Source: an uncultured Clostridia bacterium
GTDB lineage: Bacteria > Bacillota > Clostridia > UBA1381
DNA length: 59,274 nt
Assembly (NCBI GenBank): GCA_934462945.1
Contig: CAKSJF010000004.1
Location: forward strand, 1-59,274
Reading direction: 5' to 3'
Position numbers and translations under genes: made by a program. The notes under the pieces were generated by a model. That model saw only the letters and a program-made list of their open reading frames with translations. It ran no database searches and had not been told where the DNA came from. Positions 1 through 7,349 of the stretch are shown here, piece by piece (the stretch's first letter is position 1; every line of letters starts with the position of its first letter).

Positions 1-101
1 TCTGTCGGTTCTGCAAATGCAGGAGCAGCGGCAAAGGCGCTGAGACTCAGCATGGCAGAAAGACCAATAGCCCATATCTTTTTTAAATTTGTTTTTTTCA
101 T
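1..101 (-). CDS. Exported protein, N-terminal part only
   Basis: Only the first 33 codons are in the window; the gene runs off the left edge. The ATG at 101 has a perfect AAGGAGG nine bases upstream (reading on the minus strand), while an ATG at 108 is too close to that site. The visible residues form a typical Sec signal peptide: a lysine-rich start (MKKTNLKKIW), a hydrophobic core (AIGLSAMLSLSAFAAA) and an AFA-type cleavage site before EPT. The mature protein is not visible, so its function is unknown. It lies downstream of the sigma/anti-sigma pair on the same strand but has its own putative promoter at 189-232, shared with the opposite side of the locus, so it is probably a target of that sigma factor. 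Confidence 0.8.
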   Translation of the reverse strand, partial: MKKTNLKKIWAIGLSAMLSLSAFAAAPAFAEPT

Positions 102-188
102 CAATCATTTCCTCCTTAAATTTTTCGGTAAAACAGCATTTTGTTTTCAAGTGTTTTGGAAAATTATGTTGTATGCTGTCGAAACATG

Positions 189-232
189 CTTCTATATATA
201 ATAACGCACGAAAACCGAAAATTTCCGGAATT
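189..232 (-). promoter_or_regulatory. Shared promoter-like motif, copy A
   Basis: Read on the minus strand, this 44-nt block contains AATTCCGGAAA, then GTTTTCGTGCGTT, then ATATATAGAAG. A second copy on the plus strand at 1654-1697 has the same length and the same internal spacing; about 36 of 44 positions agree. It does not match a sigma-A promoter but sits 88 nt upstream of the start codon at 101. A further shared word, ACTTGAAAACAAAA, follows in the leader (139-152 here, 1752-1765 in the other copy). I infer an ECF-type promoter read by the adjacent sigma factor. Confidence 0.55.
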
Positions 233-246
233 TTCTTTGAAAAAAA

Positions 247-921
247 TTATTTTTGGTAACCTTGCGCAATTTTTATAATCTCATTTTGTGCAATATCACC
301 TGTAAAACAGTAGACTAAATTATCGTCATAAAGGATGACGGAATTAACAAGGTTAGAAGATGTGGTGACACCTTTCATTTCGTTAATTGTAATTTCCTCC
401 AATGTTCCGCTTTCAGTATCAAGCGATAAGCGAGAATCAATTGGATAGATGGAAAACTCAAAGGACTTATCTCCTTTTGAGAATGTGCGCGATATAAAAG
501 GGTTATCATCTAAGCGGTCGGTCAGCACGAATCCCTCTGGCACATAATTTAAATAAACCTTTTTGTCGGAATAGACATAAGAATGTTCATCATTAAATGT
601 AAAGGTGGTGTTTGGGTTTTCCGGGGTAAAGAAGAAATTCATCAGCCGGACACGCCATGCGCCAACACTGCATACACCGCCAACAGAAACGATCATGCAT
701 GCAATCAGGACGCAAAGCAGCCGCTTTGTGTGAGCAGAATGCTTCTTCTTCTGATTTTTCCGGCGCTCCTTTTGGAACAGCTCCTGCATTTTTTTCTCAT
801 GCTCCGGCGAAAAATGCACCTCTGCCGGGGAAATGTCCTCATGATCCTGCTCGGACATCTGCCGTGCCGCTTCGTCGATCATTTCGTTAAAAAGCTTTTC
901 AAAAATTTCGTCCTGTGCCAT
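247..921 (-). CDS. Membrane-anchored DUF4367-type protein, probable anti-sigma factor
   Basis: A 224-residue protein with a charged cytoplasmic N-terminal region (residues 1-65, ending in a run of K/R), one transmembrane helix at about 67-90 (LLCVLIACMIVSVGGVC) and an extracytoplasmic C-terminal domain of about 130 residues. That domain has the YVPEGF motif typical of DUF4367 domains. Such proteins are commonly encoded directly after an ECF sigma factor and act as its membrane anti-sigma partner. Here the start codon lies one base after the stop codon of the sigma gene, so the two are translationally coupled. The anti-sigma role is inferred from architecture and position; no zinc-binding HxxxCxxC motif is seen in the N-terminal region, so it is not a classic ZAS-type anti-sigma factor. 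Confidence 0.7.
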   Translation of the reverse strand: MAQDEIFEKLFNEMIDEAARQMSEQDHEDISPAEVHFSPEHEKKMQELFQKERRKNQKKKHSAHTKRLLCVLIACMIVSVGGVCSVGAWRVRLMNFFFTPENPNTTFTFNDEHSYVYSDKKVYLNYVPEGFVLTDRLDDNPFISRTFSKGDKSFEFSIYPIDSRLSLDTESGTLEEITINEMKGVTTSSNLVNSVILYDDNLVYCFTGDIAQNEIIKIAQGYQK

Positions 922-922
922 G

Positions 923-1456
923 TCAAACCATCTCCCTTCTTTGCAGCTCTTTTGCGATATAGCATTTTGTTTTTTCGTTGATTTTGTAGATAAAAGACGC
1001 CTCTACACCGTAAAGCTCGGCAATCACGTCAGCCTTTAGCCGGTATGCGGAGAAGAGCAGAAATATGTCCTGTTCCACCTGACCAAGCTCTGAAACAATC
1101 TGCATGACGATCGAAATGCTTTCTTTCCGGAGGACTAAATTTAAGGGGTTTGAAAAAGATTCATCCATTGCCGGACAGTCCATCAGCTCATCCAGCGGAG
1201 TCTCCAGCTTTAATTTCCGGAGTGCACTGATCGTTCTGGAACGGCAGATCATGCACAGCAGATTTTTAATTTGCGTATGGCTTCGTTCTGTCAGTGCGTC
1301 AGGATGTGCAAGGATCCAGGAAAAAGCTTCGTGCACCATATCCTCGGAGAGAAAATTGTCATTAGATAACGAATATGCAACCTGATGCAGCAGTGTGCGG
1401 TATTTTATGTAAAGCTGTTCAAACACCGCAACCGGGTCTTTTTCTTGCTGTGCCAT
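923..1456 (-). CDS. RNA polymerase sigma factor, ECF-type (sigma-70 family)
   Basis: 177 residues, the usual size for an ECF sigma factor. Residues about 12-80 look like region 2 (FEQLYIKYRTLLHQVAYSLS, followed by an acidic SEDMVHEAF stretch), and residues about 120-175 look like region 4 (VEQDIFLLFSAYRLKADVIA, then a helix-turn-helix-like segment). It would direct RNA polymerase to a small set of promoters. The ATG at 1456 follows AAGGGGG. It is first in an operon with the DUF4367 membrane protein and is served by an ordinary sigma-A promoter at 1507-1535, so it does not appear to be autoregulated through the shared 44-nt motif found at 189-232 and 1654-1697. Region 4 is divergent, so promoter specificity cannot be predicted from sequence. 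Confidence 0.8.
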   Translation of the reverse strand: MAQQEKDPVAVFEQLYIKYRTLLHQVAYSLSNDNFLSEDMVHEAFSWILAHPDALTERSHTQIKNLLCMICRSRTISALRKLKLETPLDELMDCPAMDESFSNPLNLVLRKESISIVMQIVSELGQVEQDIFLLFSAYRLKADVIAELYGVEASFIYKINEKTKCYIAKELQRREMV

Positions 1457-1506
1457 AATGTCCCCCTTATTTTGTCTTTCGTAAATGTTGTTTTTGTATA
1501 TTATTT

Positions 1507-1535
1507 ATTATACACGATTTTTCCTAATTTTTCAA
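1507..1535 (-). promoter_or_regulatory. Sigma-A promoter of the sigma/anti-sigma operon
   Basis: On the minus strand TTGAAA (1530-1535), a 17-nt spacer and a perfect TATAAT (1507-1512) precede the sigma gene by about 50 nt. The last part of the spacer and the -10 box, ATCGTGTATAAT, are the same as in the nadK promoter at 55016-55044. Confidence 0.75.
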
Positions 1536-1653
1536 GAAGTTGTTGGAATTTTGTTAAAGATTTTTTTAAAATAGATATAATGACTATAAATATTATACAA
1601 AATTAGAACAAGAAGAATAGATAAAAATAACAAAAAATTAAAAAAATAAGAAT

Positions 1654-1697
1654 AATTTCGGAAAAAATGCGTTTTCGTGCGTTTTAATATATAGAAG
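1654..1697 (+). promoter_or_regulatory. Shared promoter-like motif, copy B
   Basis: The plus-strand copy of the motif at 189-232: AATTTCGGAAA, then GTTTTCGTGCGTT, then ATATATAGAAG, with identical internal spacing. It lies 97 nt upstream of the ATG at 1794. The intergenic stretch 1457-1793 otherwise holds only the opposing sigma-A promoter (1507-1535), very AT-rich DNA, the shared word ACTTGAAAACAAAA (1752-1765) and the ribosome binding site at about 1781-1787. Confidence 0.55.
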
Positions 1698-1793
1698 TGT
1701 AAAAATAAAGTACAATAAAATCTCAAGGGGGTGATTCCGTTGTGGATTAGAACTTGAAAACAAAAAATTAGAGAAAAATAGGAGGAGAAACAT

Positions 1794-2048
1794 ATGAAAA
1801 ATAAAATTTTATCAATTATTTTAGGGTGTTCCATTGTATTTGGAATGAATGTTACGATGAGTTCAGCAGCAATCAGTCGAGATTGACAAAATGCAACCGA
1901 GATGGATAGCCTTGTTAAAACAGGGACTCTTTCTTTGACGACGCCGGAAAATTGGTATAAGTTTACAACATCTGCGGCGAATGAAACATGTGCAATTTCG
2001 GTATATAATGAACCGTTTGAAACACATACATATAGGGTGATGGTATAG
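1794..2048 (+). pseudogene. Small exported protein gene interrupted by an in-frame TGA
   Basis: A perfect ribosome binding site (TAGGAGGAG) precedes ATG 1794. The frame encodes a signal peptide starting MKNKILSIILGCSIVF and ending in a SSAA-type cleavage site, then stops at TGA 1884-1886 after 30 codons. The same frame stays open for a further 53 codons to TAG 2046-2048, and this continuation looks like real protein (DSLVKTGTLSLTTPENWYKF, then FTTSAANETCAISVYNEP), with the pattern of a secreted beta-sandwich or pre-peptidase-like domain. TGA is a normal stop elsewhere in the window, for example for the ABC exporter gene ending at 37905. The simplest reading is a gene broken by a point mutation (TGG to TGA would restore a Trp) and truncated again at the TAG. 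A functional 30-residue exported peptide is the alternative. Confidence 0.6.
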
Positions 2049-2095
2049 TTTGTAATCTTGAATTGGAATAATGATCAGGAAATGAGGAATTCTAA

Positions 2096-3382
2096 ATGAA
2101 AAACAAATTTTTTGCGGCAGGTATCATGATCGCAGTAGCTTTCCAGAGCAGTGTTTATGCAAAGATCAGCTGTCAGGATTTTGCAGAATTGACGTTAAAG
2201 AAACACTCAATGGAAAAGACATTTGATGTATCGGAGCTTTCAAAAGATTCGGAAGGAGCGTATTTGCTGAGCGATGGCGGCAAGGAGGAAGCCGGTGTAG
2301 ACGTTACAGAATTTCCGATTGATCCGGCAGAATATTTTAAGGAATATCATTTTTATATCACATCTGCAAAAGAATTGGAAGATTATGATGGAACGGGAAT
2401 TACAAATTATTTTCAGGATGAAATACGCGGCACAGGCGTTTTCTACCGCCTGGAGGAGAACAGTACATTTTCTCATATCCGGGTACGGGATGAACTCTAT
2501 TTCGGCGGTGCATTTAATGGGCTGAATTATACCGGCTTTATGGGAACAAAGGATTTTTTGGGGGATGGCGTTGAAAAAGCATTAGCAGTTGTAGATCAGA
2601 ATGGCATGGACGCCATGACAGATGCCAGCCTTTGTAATTTTAGCATTGATATTCCTTATACAACCGGCACGAAAAATGTCAGCTGTCATACGCTTGTGTT
2701 TCAGAACGACCGGGGGGAATATGTAATCCCGTATTCTCTCAGTAATCAGGCAAAGGGAGAGTTGGAAGAATATCAGCTTTATCCGGTGCAGGATTTTCTG
2801 AAATCGGCAGCAGGTTTGTATAAAAATGCAAAGCCGCTTGCGGAGGAAGAATACCAAAAAGAGAATGGGGAAATAGATGTTATTTCCGGGAAACCAAAGG
2901 ATGAATCAAATTTTACTCCGAAAAAAACAGAAGAAACAGAACCGGAACAAAAAAATCAGGAGTCCAAACAGCCACAAAAGCCGGAGCAAAAACCAGAACA
3001 AAAGCCGGAACAGGATCAGCCGCAGAAAACCGACAACGTAATTAAGGTGCTTTTTGAGGAGCAGGAAATTTCTTTTCCGGATCAGAAACCGATTTTGGAA
3101 AATAACCGAGTGCTTGTACCGATGAGAACGATTTTTGAACTTTTGGGAGCGGATGTGATTTGGGATGGCGAGACAAAAAGTGTTACGGCGCAGAAAGACA
3201 GTCTGGTTATCAGACTGACATTGGGGGAAAATAAAATGTGGGTTAATGATAAAGAAATCATCTTAGATACAGCGCCGCAGCTGATTGGAGAAAGAACGCT
3301 TGTTCCTCTCCGGGCAGTGGCAGAAAGTTTTCAGCGACCGGTTTCGTGGGAGGAGCAGACGCAAACGGTAAACATTCAATAA
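2096..3382 (+). CDS. Exported stalk-domain (copper amine oxidase N-terminal-like) protein
   Basis: 428 residues. Residues 1-22 are a Sec signal peptide (MKNKFFAAGIMIAVAFQSSVYA). Residues 23 to about 260 form a domain I do not recognise. A low-complexity linker at about 270-315 is rich in Pro, Glu, Lys and Gln with repeated KPEQ units, typical of a spacer that crosses the cell wall. Residues about 318-428 match the copper amine oxidase N-terminal-like 'stalk' domain (RVLVPMRTIFELLGADVIW and RTLVPLRAVAE are its two hallmark strands); this domain is widespread in secreted clostridial proteins and does not imply oxidase activity. The gene lies 47 nt after the interrupted gene at 1794 with no terminator between them, so it is probably transcribed from copy B of the shared motif. 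A strong terminator follows. Confidence 0.75.
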   Translation: MKNKFFAAGIMIAVAFQSSVYAKISCQDFAELTLKKHSMEKTFDVSELSKDSEGAYLLSDGGKEEAGVDVTEFPIDPAEYFKEYHFYITSAKELEDYDGTGITNYFQDEIRGTGVFYRLEENSTFSHIRVRDELYFGGAFNGLNYTGFMGTKDFLGDGVEKALAVVDQNGMDAMTDASLCNFSIDIPYTTGTKNVSCHTLVFQNDRGEYVIPYSLSNQAKGELEEYQLYPVQDFLKSAAGLYKNAKPLAEEEYQKENGEIDVISGKPKDESNFTPKKTEETEPEQKNQESKQPQKPEQKPEQKPEQDQPQKTDNVIKVLFEEQEISFPDQKPILENNRVLVPMRTIFELLGADVIWDGETKSVTAQKDSLVIRLTLGENKMWVNDKEIILDTAPQLIGERTLVPLRAVAESFQRPVSWEEQTQTVNIQ

Positions 3383-3388
3383 AACCGA

Positions 3389-3437
3389 CAGGTATATCCG
3401 CGCAAAAAAACCGGATCGCGGATATGCCTGCTTTTTT
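3389..3437 (+). terminator. Intrinsic terminator after the stalk-domain gene
   Basis: CAGGTATATCCGCG pairs with CGCGGATATGCCTG (14 bp with one G-T pair) around a short A-rich loop and is followed by CTTTTTT. It separates the exported-protein gene from rny. Confidence 0.9.
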
Positions 3438-3490
3438 ACTTATGAAATTGCTTTTTTATAAATTTTTTATAACATTTTTAGAAAATGACC

Positions 3491-3519
3491 TTGACAATCG
3501 TTTAAAATCAAGGTAAAAT
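3491..3519 (+). promoter_or_regulatory. Sigma-A promoter of rny
   Basis: A consensus TTGACA (3491-3496), a 17-nt spacer and TAAAAT (3514-3519). Transcription should start near 3526, giving a leader of about 165 nt before rny. This promoter and the paired leader element account for the gene-free stretch 3383-3692. Confidence 0.85.
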
Positions 3520-3555
3520 AAATAATGTGCTTAATATTTCTTTAAACGATTAATG

Positions 3556-3641
3556 CGGGGATGTTGAATCTTCGATTAATATGTGAAATAAATTAAAGGG
3601 AAAAACCCTTCTACATAATAATTTTATATTCGGCATCCCCG
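3556..3641 (+). other. Structured leader RNA of rny
   Basis: In the rny 5' untranslated region a 14-bp stem joins 3556-3569 (CGGGGATGTTGAAT) to 3628-3641 (ATTCGGCATCCCCG), with two G-U pairs. Inside it lies a second hairpin, AAGGG-AAAAA-CCCTT (3596-3610). The element is not followed by a T-tract, so it is not a terminator. It matches no riboswitch class I can name. An autoregulatory element, by analogy with the rne leader of E. coli, is a guess. Confidence 0.55.
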
Positions 3642-3692
3642 GATTTGTGTTTACAGGTTTTGCAAAAAGCGAGACAAAAAAATACTTTGGGG

Positions 3693-5258
3693 GTGATTGA
3701 GATTAACACTACAACCATTATTTTGATTGCCACAACAGTCGTTTTTGCATTGCTGAATATTCTGTCCTTTTTCGGAGGAATATCCTATCGCAGAAAGATT
3801 TCCGAGGCGGAGTTGGGTTCTGCTGAGGAGAGGGCGAAGAAGATTATAGAAGACGCTGAAAAGAATGCCAAGGCAAGAAAGCGTGAGCTGATGCTGGAGG
3901 CAAAGGAAGAAAATCAGAAGATCCGCGCCGCAGCAGACGCGGAAATTAAAGATCGCAGGAGAGAAATTTCCAATCAGGAACGACGTGTCAATCAGAAAGA
4001 AGAAAATCTTGACAAGAAAACCGAGGCTCTGGAAAGAAAGGATCAGATTCTTTCGCAGAAAATTAAGGAGCTGGAGAAAAAAGACGCAAAAATTGATGAA
4101 ATCAAACAGCAGCAAATCAAAAATCTGGAAGAAATTTCTGGGATGACCAGGGAAGAAGCAAAGGAAACCCTGTTCCGGGATATTGAAAGCCAGACACGGC
4201 ATGAAGCCGCAATGATGATTAAAGAAATTGAGCAGCAAGCAAAGGAAGACGCAGAAAGACGGGCAAAGAATATTGTTGCAACCTCGATTCAGAAGGTGGC
4301 GGCAGATCATGTTGCCGAGACGACTGTTTCGGTGGTTACCTTGCCGTCGGATGAAATGAAAGGACGGATTATCGGCCGTGAGGGCAGAAATATCCGTTCC
4401 CTGGAAACTCTCACCGGTGTTGACCTGATTATCGACGACACACCGGAGGCAGTCATTCTTTCAAGCTTTGACCCGATCCGCCGCGAGGTGGCAAGGGTTG
4501 CACTAGAAAAACTGATTGTAGACGGAAGAATCCACCCGGCCCGTATCGAGGAAATGGTGGAAAAGGCGCGGCATGAGGTAGAAGTGACCATTAAGCAGGA
4601 GGGTGAGGCGGCAACGTTTGAAACAGGCGTGCACGGTCTGCATCCGGAGCTTATCAAGCTTTTAGGAAAACTTCGATTCCGCACAAGCTATGGGCAGAAT
4701 GTACTGAAGCATTCGATTGAGGTGTCGCATTTGGCTGGTGTGATGGCAGGCGAATTAGGCGTGGATGTCACCATGGCAAAGCGTGCAGGACTTCTGCACG
4801 ATATTGGAAAAGCGGTCGATCATGAGATTGAGGGATCGCATGTCACAATCGGTGCAGATATTGCTAAAAAATATCGCGAAAATAAGGAAATTGTGCATGC
4901 AATTATGGCGCACCACGGTGACGTGGACGCAGATACCGTGGTTGCACAGCTGGTACAGGCAGCAGACGCAATTTCAGCAGCGCGCCCCGGCGCAAGACGT
5001 GAAAATCTGGAAACCTATATCAAGCGTCTGCAAAAGCTTGAGGAAATTGCAAACGAATTTGACGGAGTTGAAAAGTCTTTTGCAATCCAGGCAGGACGTG
5101 AAATCCGGATTATGGTGAAGCCGGAAATGGTGGACGATGCCGGTATGATGATGATTGGCAAGGAAATTGTAAAGCGGATTGAATCCGAATTGGAATATCC
5201 GGGTCAGATTAAGGTTAGCTTAATTCGTGAAACCAGAGCAATTGATTACGCAAAATAA
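3693..5258 (+). CDS. rny: Ribonuclease Y
   Basis: RNase Y is the membrane-anchored endoribonuclease that starts mRNA decay in many Firmicutes. From the GTG at 3693 the protein has 521 residues, close to the usual 520. Residues about 5-25 form the N-terminal membrane helix (TTTIILIATTVVFALL); 30-205 are a long charged coiled coil; a KH RNA-binding domain follows with its GRIIGREG loop at 224-231; the HD phosphohydrolase domain carries the catalytic pair H369-D370 (LLHDIGK) and a later AHHGD. The start is uncertain: a GGGGGTG site overlaps the GTG, and TTG 3687 or even ATT 3702 are possible. It is preceded by its own promoter and a structured leader, and a terminator lies between it and ymdB. 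Confidence 0.93.
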   Translation: MIEINTTTIILIATTVVFALLNILSFFGGISYRRKISEAELGSAEERAKKIIEDAEKNAKARKRELMLEAKEENQKIRAAADAEIKDRRREISNQERRVNQKEENLDKKTEALERKDQILSQKIKELEKKDAKIDEIKQQQIKNLEEISGMTREEAKETLFRDIESQTRHEAAMMIKEIEQQAKEDAERRAKNIVATSIQKVAADHVAETTVSVVTLPSDEMKGRIIGREGRNIRSLETLTGVDLIIDDTPEAVILSSFDPIRREVARVALEKLIVDGRIHPARIEEMVEKARHEVEVTIKQEGEAATFETGVHGLHPELIKLLGKLRFRTSYGQNVLKHSIEVSHLAGVMAGELGVDVTMAKRAGLLHDIGKAVDHEIEGSHVTIGADIAKKYRENKEIVHAIMAHHGDVDADTVVAQLVQAADAISAARPGARRENLETYIKRLQKLEEIANEFDGVEKSFAIQAGREIRIMVKPEMVDDAGMMMIGKEIVKRIESELEYPGQIKVSLIRETRAIDYAK

Positions 5259-5273
5259 GACGAATCAGTCTAT

Positions 5274-5316
5274 GGCTGTCTCGGAGCAGGGATCTGCTCC
5301 GGCACAGCCTTTTCTT
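5274..5316 (+). terminator. Intrinsic terminator between rny and ymdB
   Basis: GGCTGT and GGAGCAG pair with CTGCTCC and ACAGCC in a long hairpin with a small internal loop, followed by TTTTCTT. Some read-through into ymdB and prfA is likely because no clear promoter is seen before ymdB. Confidence 0.75.
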
Positions 5317-5356
5317 AAATGTTGTGCGGTTTTGTGCCGCTTAGAACGGAGTAATT

Positions 5357-6130
5357 ATGAAAATTCTGACAATCGGAGATGTTGTTGCACGCACCGGACG
5401 TGAAATCCTGGCAGAAAAGCTGCTGCCGTTCCGGGAACGCGTAGATCTTGTGATTGCAAATGCAGAAAATGCCGCCCATGGACGCGGCATCACAAAGGCT
5501 GTCTATGAGGAGCTTTCGCGCTTTGGTGTGGACGGCTTTACTTTGGGAAACCACACCTGGGGATGTCCGGATATTATGAATGTTTTGAAGTATCAGAAAA
5601 ACATCATCCGTCCGGCAAATTTTGAGGGCGACTGCCCCGGATCGGGTTCTATGCTTTTAAAAGCGCCCTCCGGAAAACCGGTCGGTGTGATCAATCTGAT
5701 CGGCAGAACCTATATGCGCCCGGCAGCGTCACCGTTTTTTACGGCAGACCGGCTGATTAGTGAGCTGTCGAAAAAAACAAATATCATTCTGGTGGATTTT
5801 CATGCTGAGGCAACCAGTGAAAAGGTGGCAATGGGACATTATCTCGATGGACGCGTCTCGGCGGTGTTCGGTACGCATACCCATGTGCAGACCGCGGATG
5901 AAACCGTTCTTCCGCGCGGAACAGGTTATATCACTGATCTCGGCATGACCGGACCGGGGCATTCGGTGCTTGGTGTAGAGAAAAAGCCGGTCATTCAGAA
6001 TTTCCTGGATGGGATTCCGCAGCGGTTTGATGTTGCAAACGGAAAAGGACAGTTTTGCGGCTGTATTTTTGAAATTGATGAGGAAACCGGAAAAACTGTT
6101 TCAATGGAACGGATTTTTTTGAGAGATTAG
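5357..6130 (+). CDS. ymdB: YmdB-type metallophosphoesterase
   Basis: 257 residues, full length for the TIGR00282 / YmdB family. In Bacillus subtilis YmdB is a metal-dependent phosphodiesterase active on 2',3'-cyclic nucleotides that affects biofilm and nanotube formation and acts together with RNase Y. The metal ligands expected for the family are visible: D8 (IGDVVARTGRE), E37-N38 in NAENAAHGRG, an N in GNHTW, H in DFHAEATSEK and the GTHTHVQT pair. The start ATG has GGAG eight bases upstream. The gene follows rny and precedes prfA by 10 nt, an arrangement common in Clostridia and Bacilli that supports a link to RNA turnover. Confidence 0.92.
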   Translation: MKILTIGDVVARTGREILAEKLLPFRERVDLVIANAENAAHGRGITKAVYEELSRFGVDGFTLGNHTWGCPDIMNVLKYQKNIIRPANFEGDCPGSGSMLLKAPSGKPVGVINLIGRTYMRPAASPFFTADRLISELSKKTNIILVDFHAEATSEKVAMGHYLDGRVSAVFGTHTHVQTADETVLPRGTGYITDLGMTGPGHSVLGVEKKPVIQNFLDGIPQRFDVANGKGQFCGCIFEIDEETGKTVSMERIFLRD

Positions 6131-6140
6131 GAGGGTTTGT

Positions 6141-7211
6141 ATGTTTGATAAATTAGAAGCCCTGGAGGAACGCTATGCGCTCCTCTCGGAGAAAATCAGC
6201 GATCCGGAGGTGATTGCCGATCAGGAATCCTGGCGGAAGTATTGCAAGGAAAATGCAGATCTTACTCCGATTGTGGAGAAGTATCGGGAGTATAAAAGAG
6301 CAAAGCAGACCATTGCTGACGATAAGGAAATGCTTGAGGCAGGACAAGACCCGGAGATGGAGGAACTTGTGATGATGGAGCTTTCCGAGGCGGAGGAGGC
6401 TTTGGAGAAAACGGCGCAGGAGTTAAAAATCCTGCTGCTCCCGAAAGATCCGAATGATGATAAAAACGTTATCGTAGAAATCCGCGGCGGAACAGGCGGC
6501 GACGAGGCAGCGCTTTTTGCGGCAGATCTGATGCGGATGTATTCGATGTATGCGGAAAATCAGCGCTGGAAAATTGATATCCTAAATTCCAATCCGACCG
6601 ATATCGGCGGCTATAAGGAGGTTTGCTTCTCAATTGAGGGGCATGGCGCGTATTCCAAATTCAAGTTTGAAAGCGGTGTGCATAGAGTGCAGCGCGTTCC
6701 GGCGACTGAATCGGGCGGCAGAATTCATACCTCGGCGGTTACTGTGGCAGTGCTGCCCGAGATGGAGGAAGTGGAAGTGGATATCAATCCGAATGATCTG
6801 CGCATTGACGTGTTCCGCGCCGGCGGTCCGGGCGGTCAGTGCGTCAATACCACCGACTCAGCAGTCCGGATTACGCATCTTCCGACCGGTATTGTCGTGT
6901 CCTGCCAGGATGAAAAATCCCAGTTTAAAAACAAGGATAAGGCAATGAAGATTCTGCGCTCCAGAATTTATGAGGTTATGGAGGAACAGCGGCATAAAGA
7001 AATTGCGGACGAACGGAAGTCTCAGGTTGGATCGGGTGACCGGAGCGAACGAATCCGCACCTATAATTTCCCACAGGGGCGAGTGACAGACCACCGTATC
7101 AACCTCACCCTCTATAAATTAGAGCAGATTTTAAACGGTGCATTGGATGAGCTGTTTGACGCATTAATCACGGCAGATCAGAGCGAAAAATTAGCGCATG
7201 CCGGAGAATAG
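6141..7211 (+). CDS. prfA: Peptide chain release factor 1
   Basis: RF1 reads UAA and UAG stop codons and triggers peptide release. The 356-residue length is standard. The tripeptide anticodon PAT is at residues 187-189 (VQRVPATESGGR), which distinguishes RF1 from RF2 (SPF), and the catalytic GGQ is at 231-233 (GGPGGQCVNTTDS), where the Gln is methylated in other bacteria. The ATG follows AGGAGG with 6-nt spacing. It sits 10 nt after ymdB and is probably cotranscribed with it. No prmC is found next to it, unlike in many Firmicutes. Confidence 0.97.
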   Translation: MFDKLEALEERYALLSEKISDPEVIADQESWRKYCKENADLTPIVEKYREYKRAKQTIADDKEMLEAGQDPEMEELVMMELSEAEEALEKTAQELKILLLPKDPNDDKNVIVEIRGGTGGDEAALFAADLMRMYSMYAENQRWKIDILNSNPTDIGGYKEVCFSIEGHGAYSKFKFESGVHRVQRVPATESGGRIHTSAVTVAVLPEMEEVEVDINPNDLRIDVFRAGGPGGQCVNTTDSAVRITHLPTGIVVSCQDEKSQFKNKDKAMKILRSRIYEVMEEQRHKEIADERKSQVGSGDRSERIRTYNFPQGRVTDHRINLTLYKLEQILNGALDELFDALITADQSEKLAHAGE

Positions 7212-7244
7212 GAATCATCTCCGCGGATAAAACAAACCCCGTAG

Positions 7245-7263
7245 GGGCGGATATTATCCGCCC
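7245..7263. repeat. REP-like palindrome
   Basis: A near-perfect palindrome, GGGCGGATA-T-TATCCGCCC, preceded by GTAG. It has no T-tract and lies between prfA and rnpB. Short palindromes of this style are common intergenic repeats in gut Firmicutes; only one copy was noticed in this window. Confidence 0.5.
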
Positions 7264-7313
7264 GAAAGAAATGCTTATCCGTTCAAAAACCATGGGAGAA
7301 CAGAAATGCATCA

Positions 7314-7342
7314 TTGACATTTTGCCCATCTTATGCTACAAT
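7314..7342 (+). promoter_or_regulatory. Promoter of rnpB
   Basis: TTGACA (7314-7319), a 17-nt spacer ending in ATGC, and TACAAT (7337-7342): a strong extended -10 sigma-A promoter. Initiation near 7349 fits the predicted 5' end of the RNase P RNA. Confidence 0.85.
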
Positions 7343-7349
7343 ATCAATC

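Noticed and set aside
217..235. Dyad GAAAATT-TCCGG-AATTTTC as terminator of the DUF4367 gene
   Set aside because: No T-tract follows on the minus strand, and the dyad lies inside the 44-nt shared motif, so it is better read as part of that motif.
1731..1757. Short leader peptide GTG...TGA after AAGGGGG, upstream of the gene at 1794
   Set aside because: Only eight codons, no regulatory codon bias or attenuator hairpin beside it. Noted but not supported.
1884..1886. In-frame TGA as a selenocysteine codon
   Set aside because: No SECIS-like hairpin is evident directly after it, the protein is not a redox enzyme, and a second stop (TAG 2046) follows. A point mutation or true stop is simpler.
2970..3015. 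Tandem KPEQ-coding repeats as a DNA repeat element or CRISPR-like array
   Set aside because: Short in-frame repeats within a coding region, explained by a proline-rich protein linker. No CRISPR array was seen anywhere in the window.
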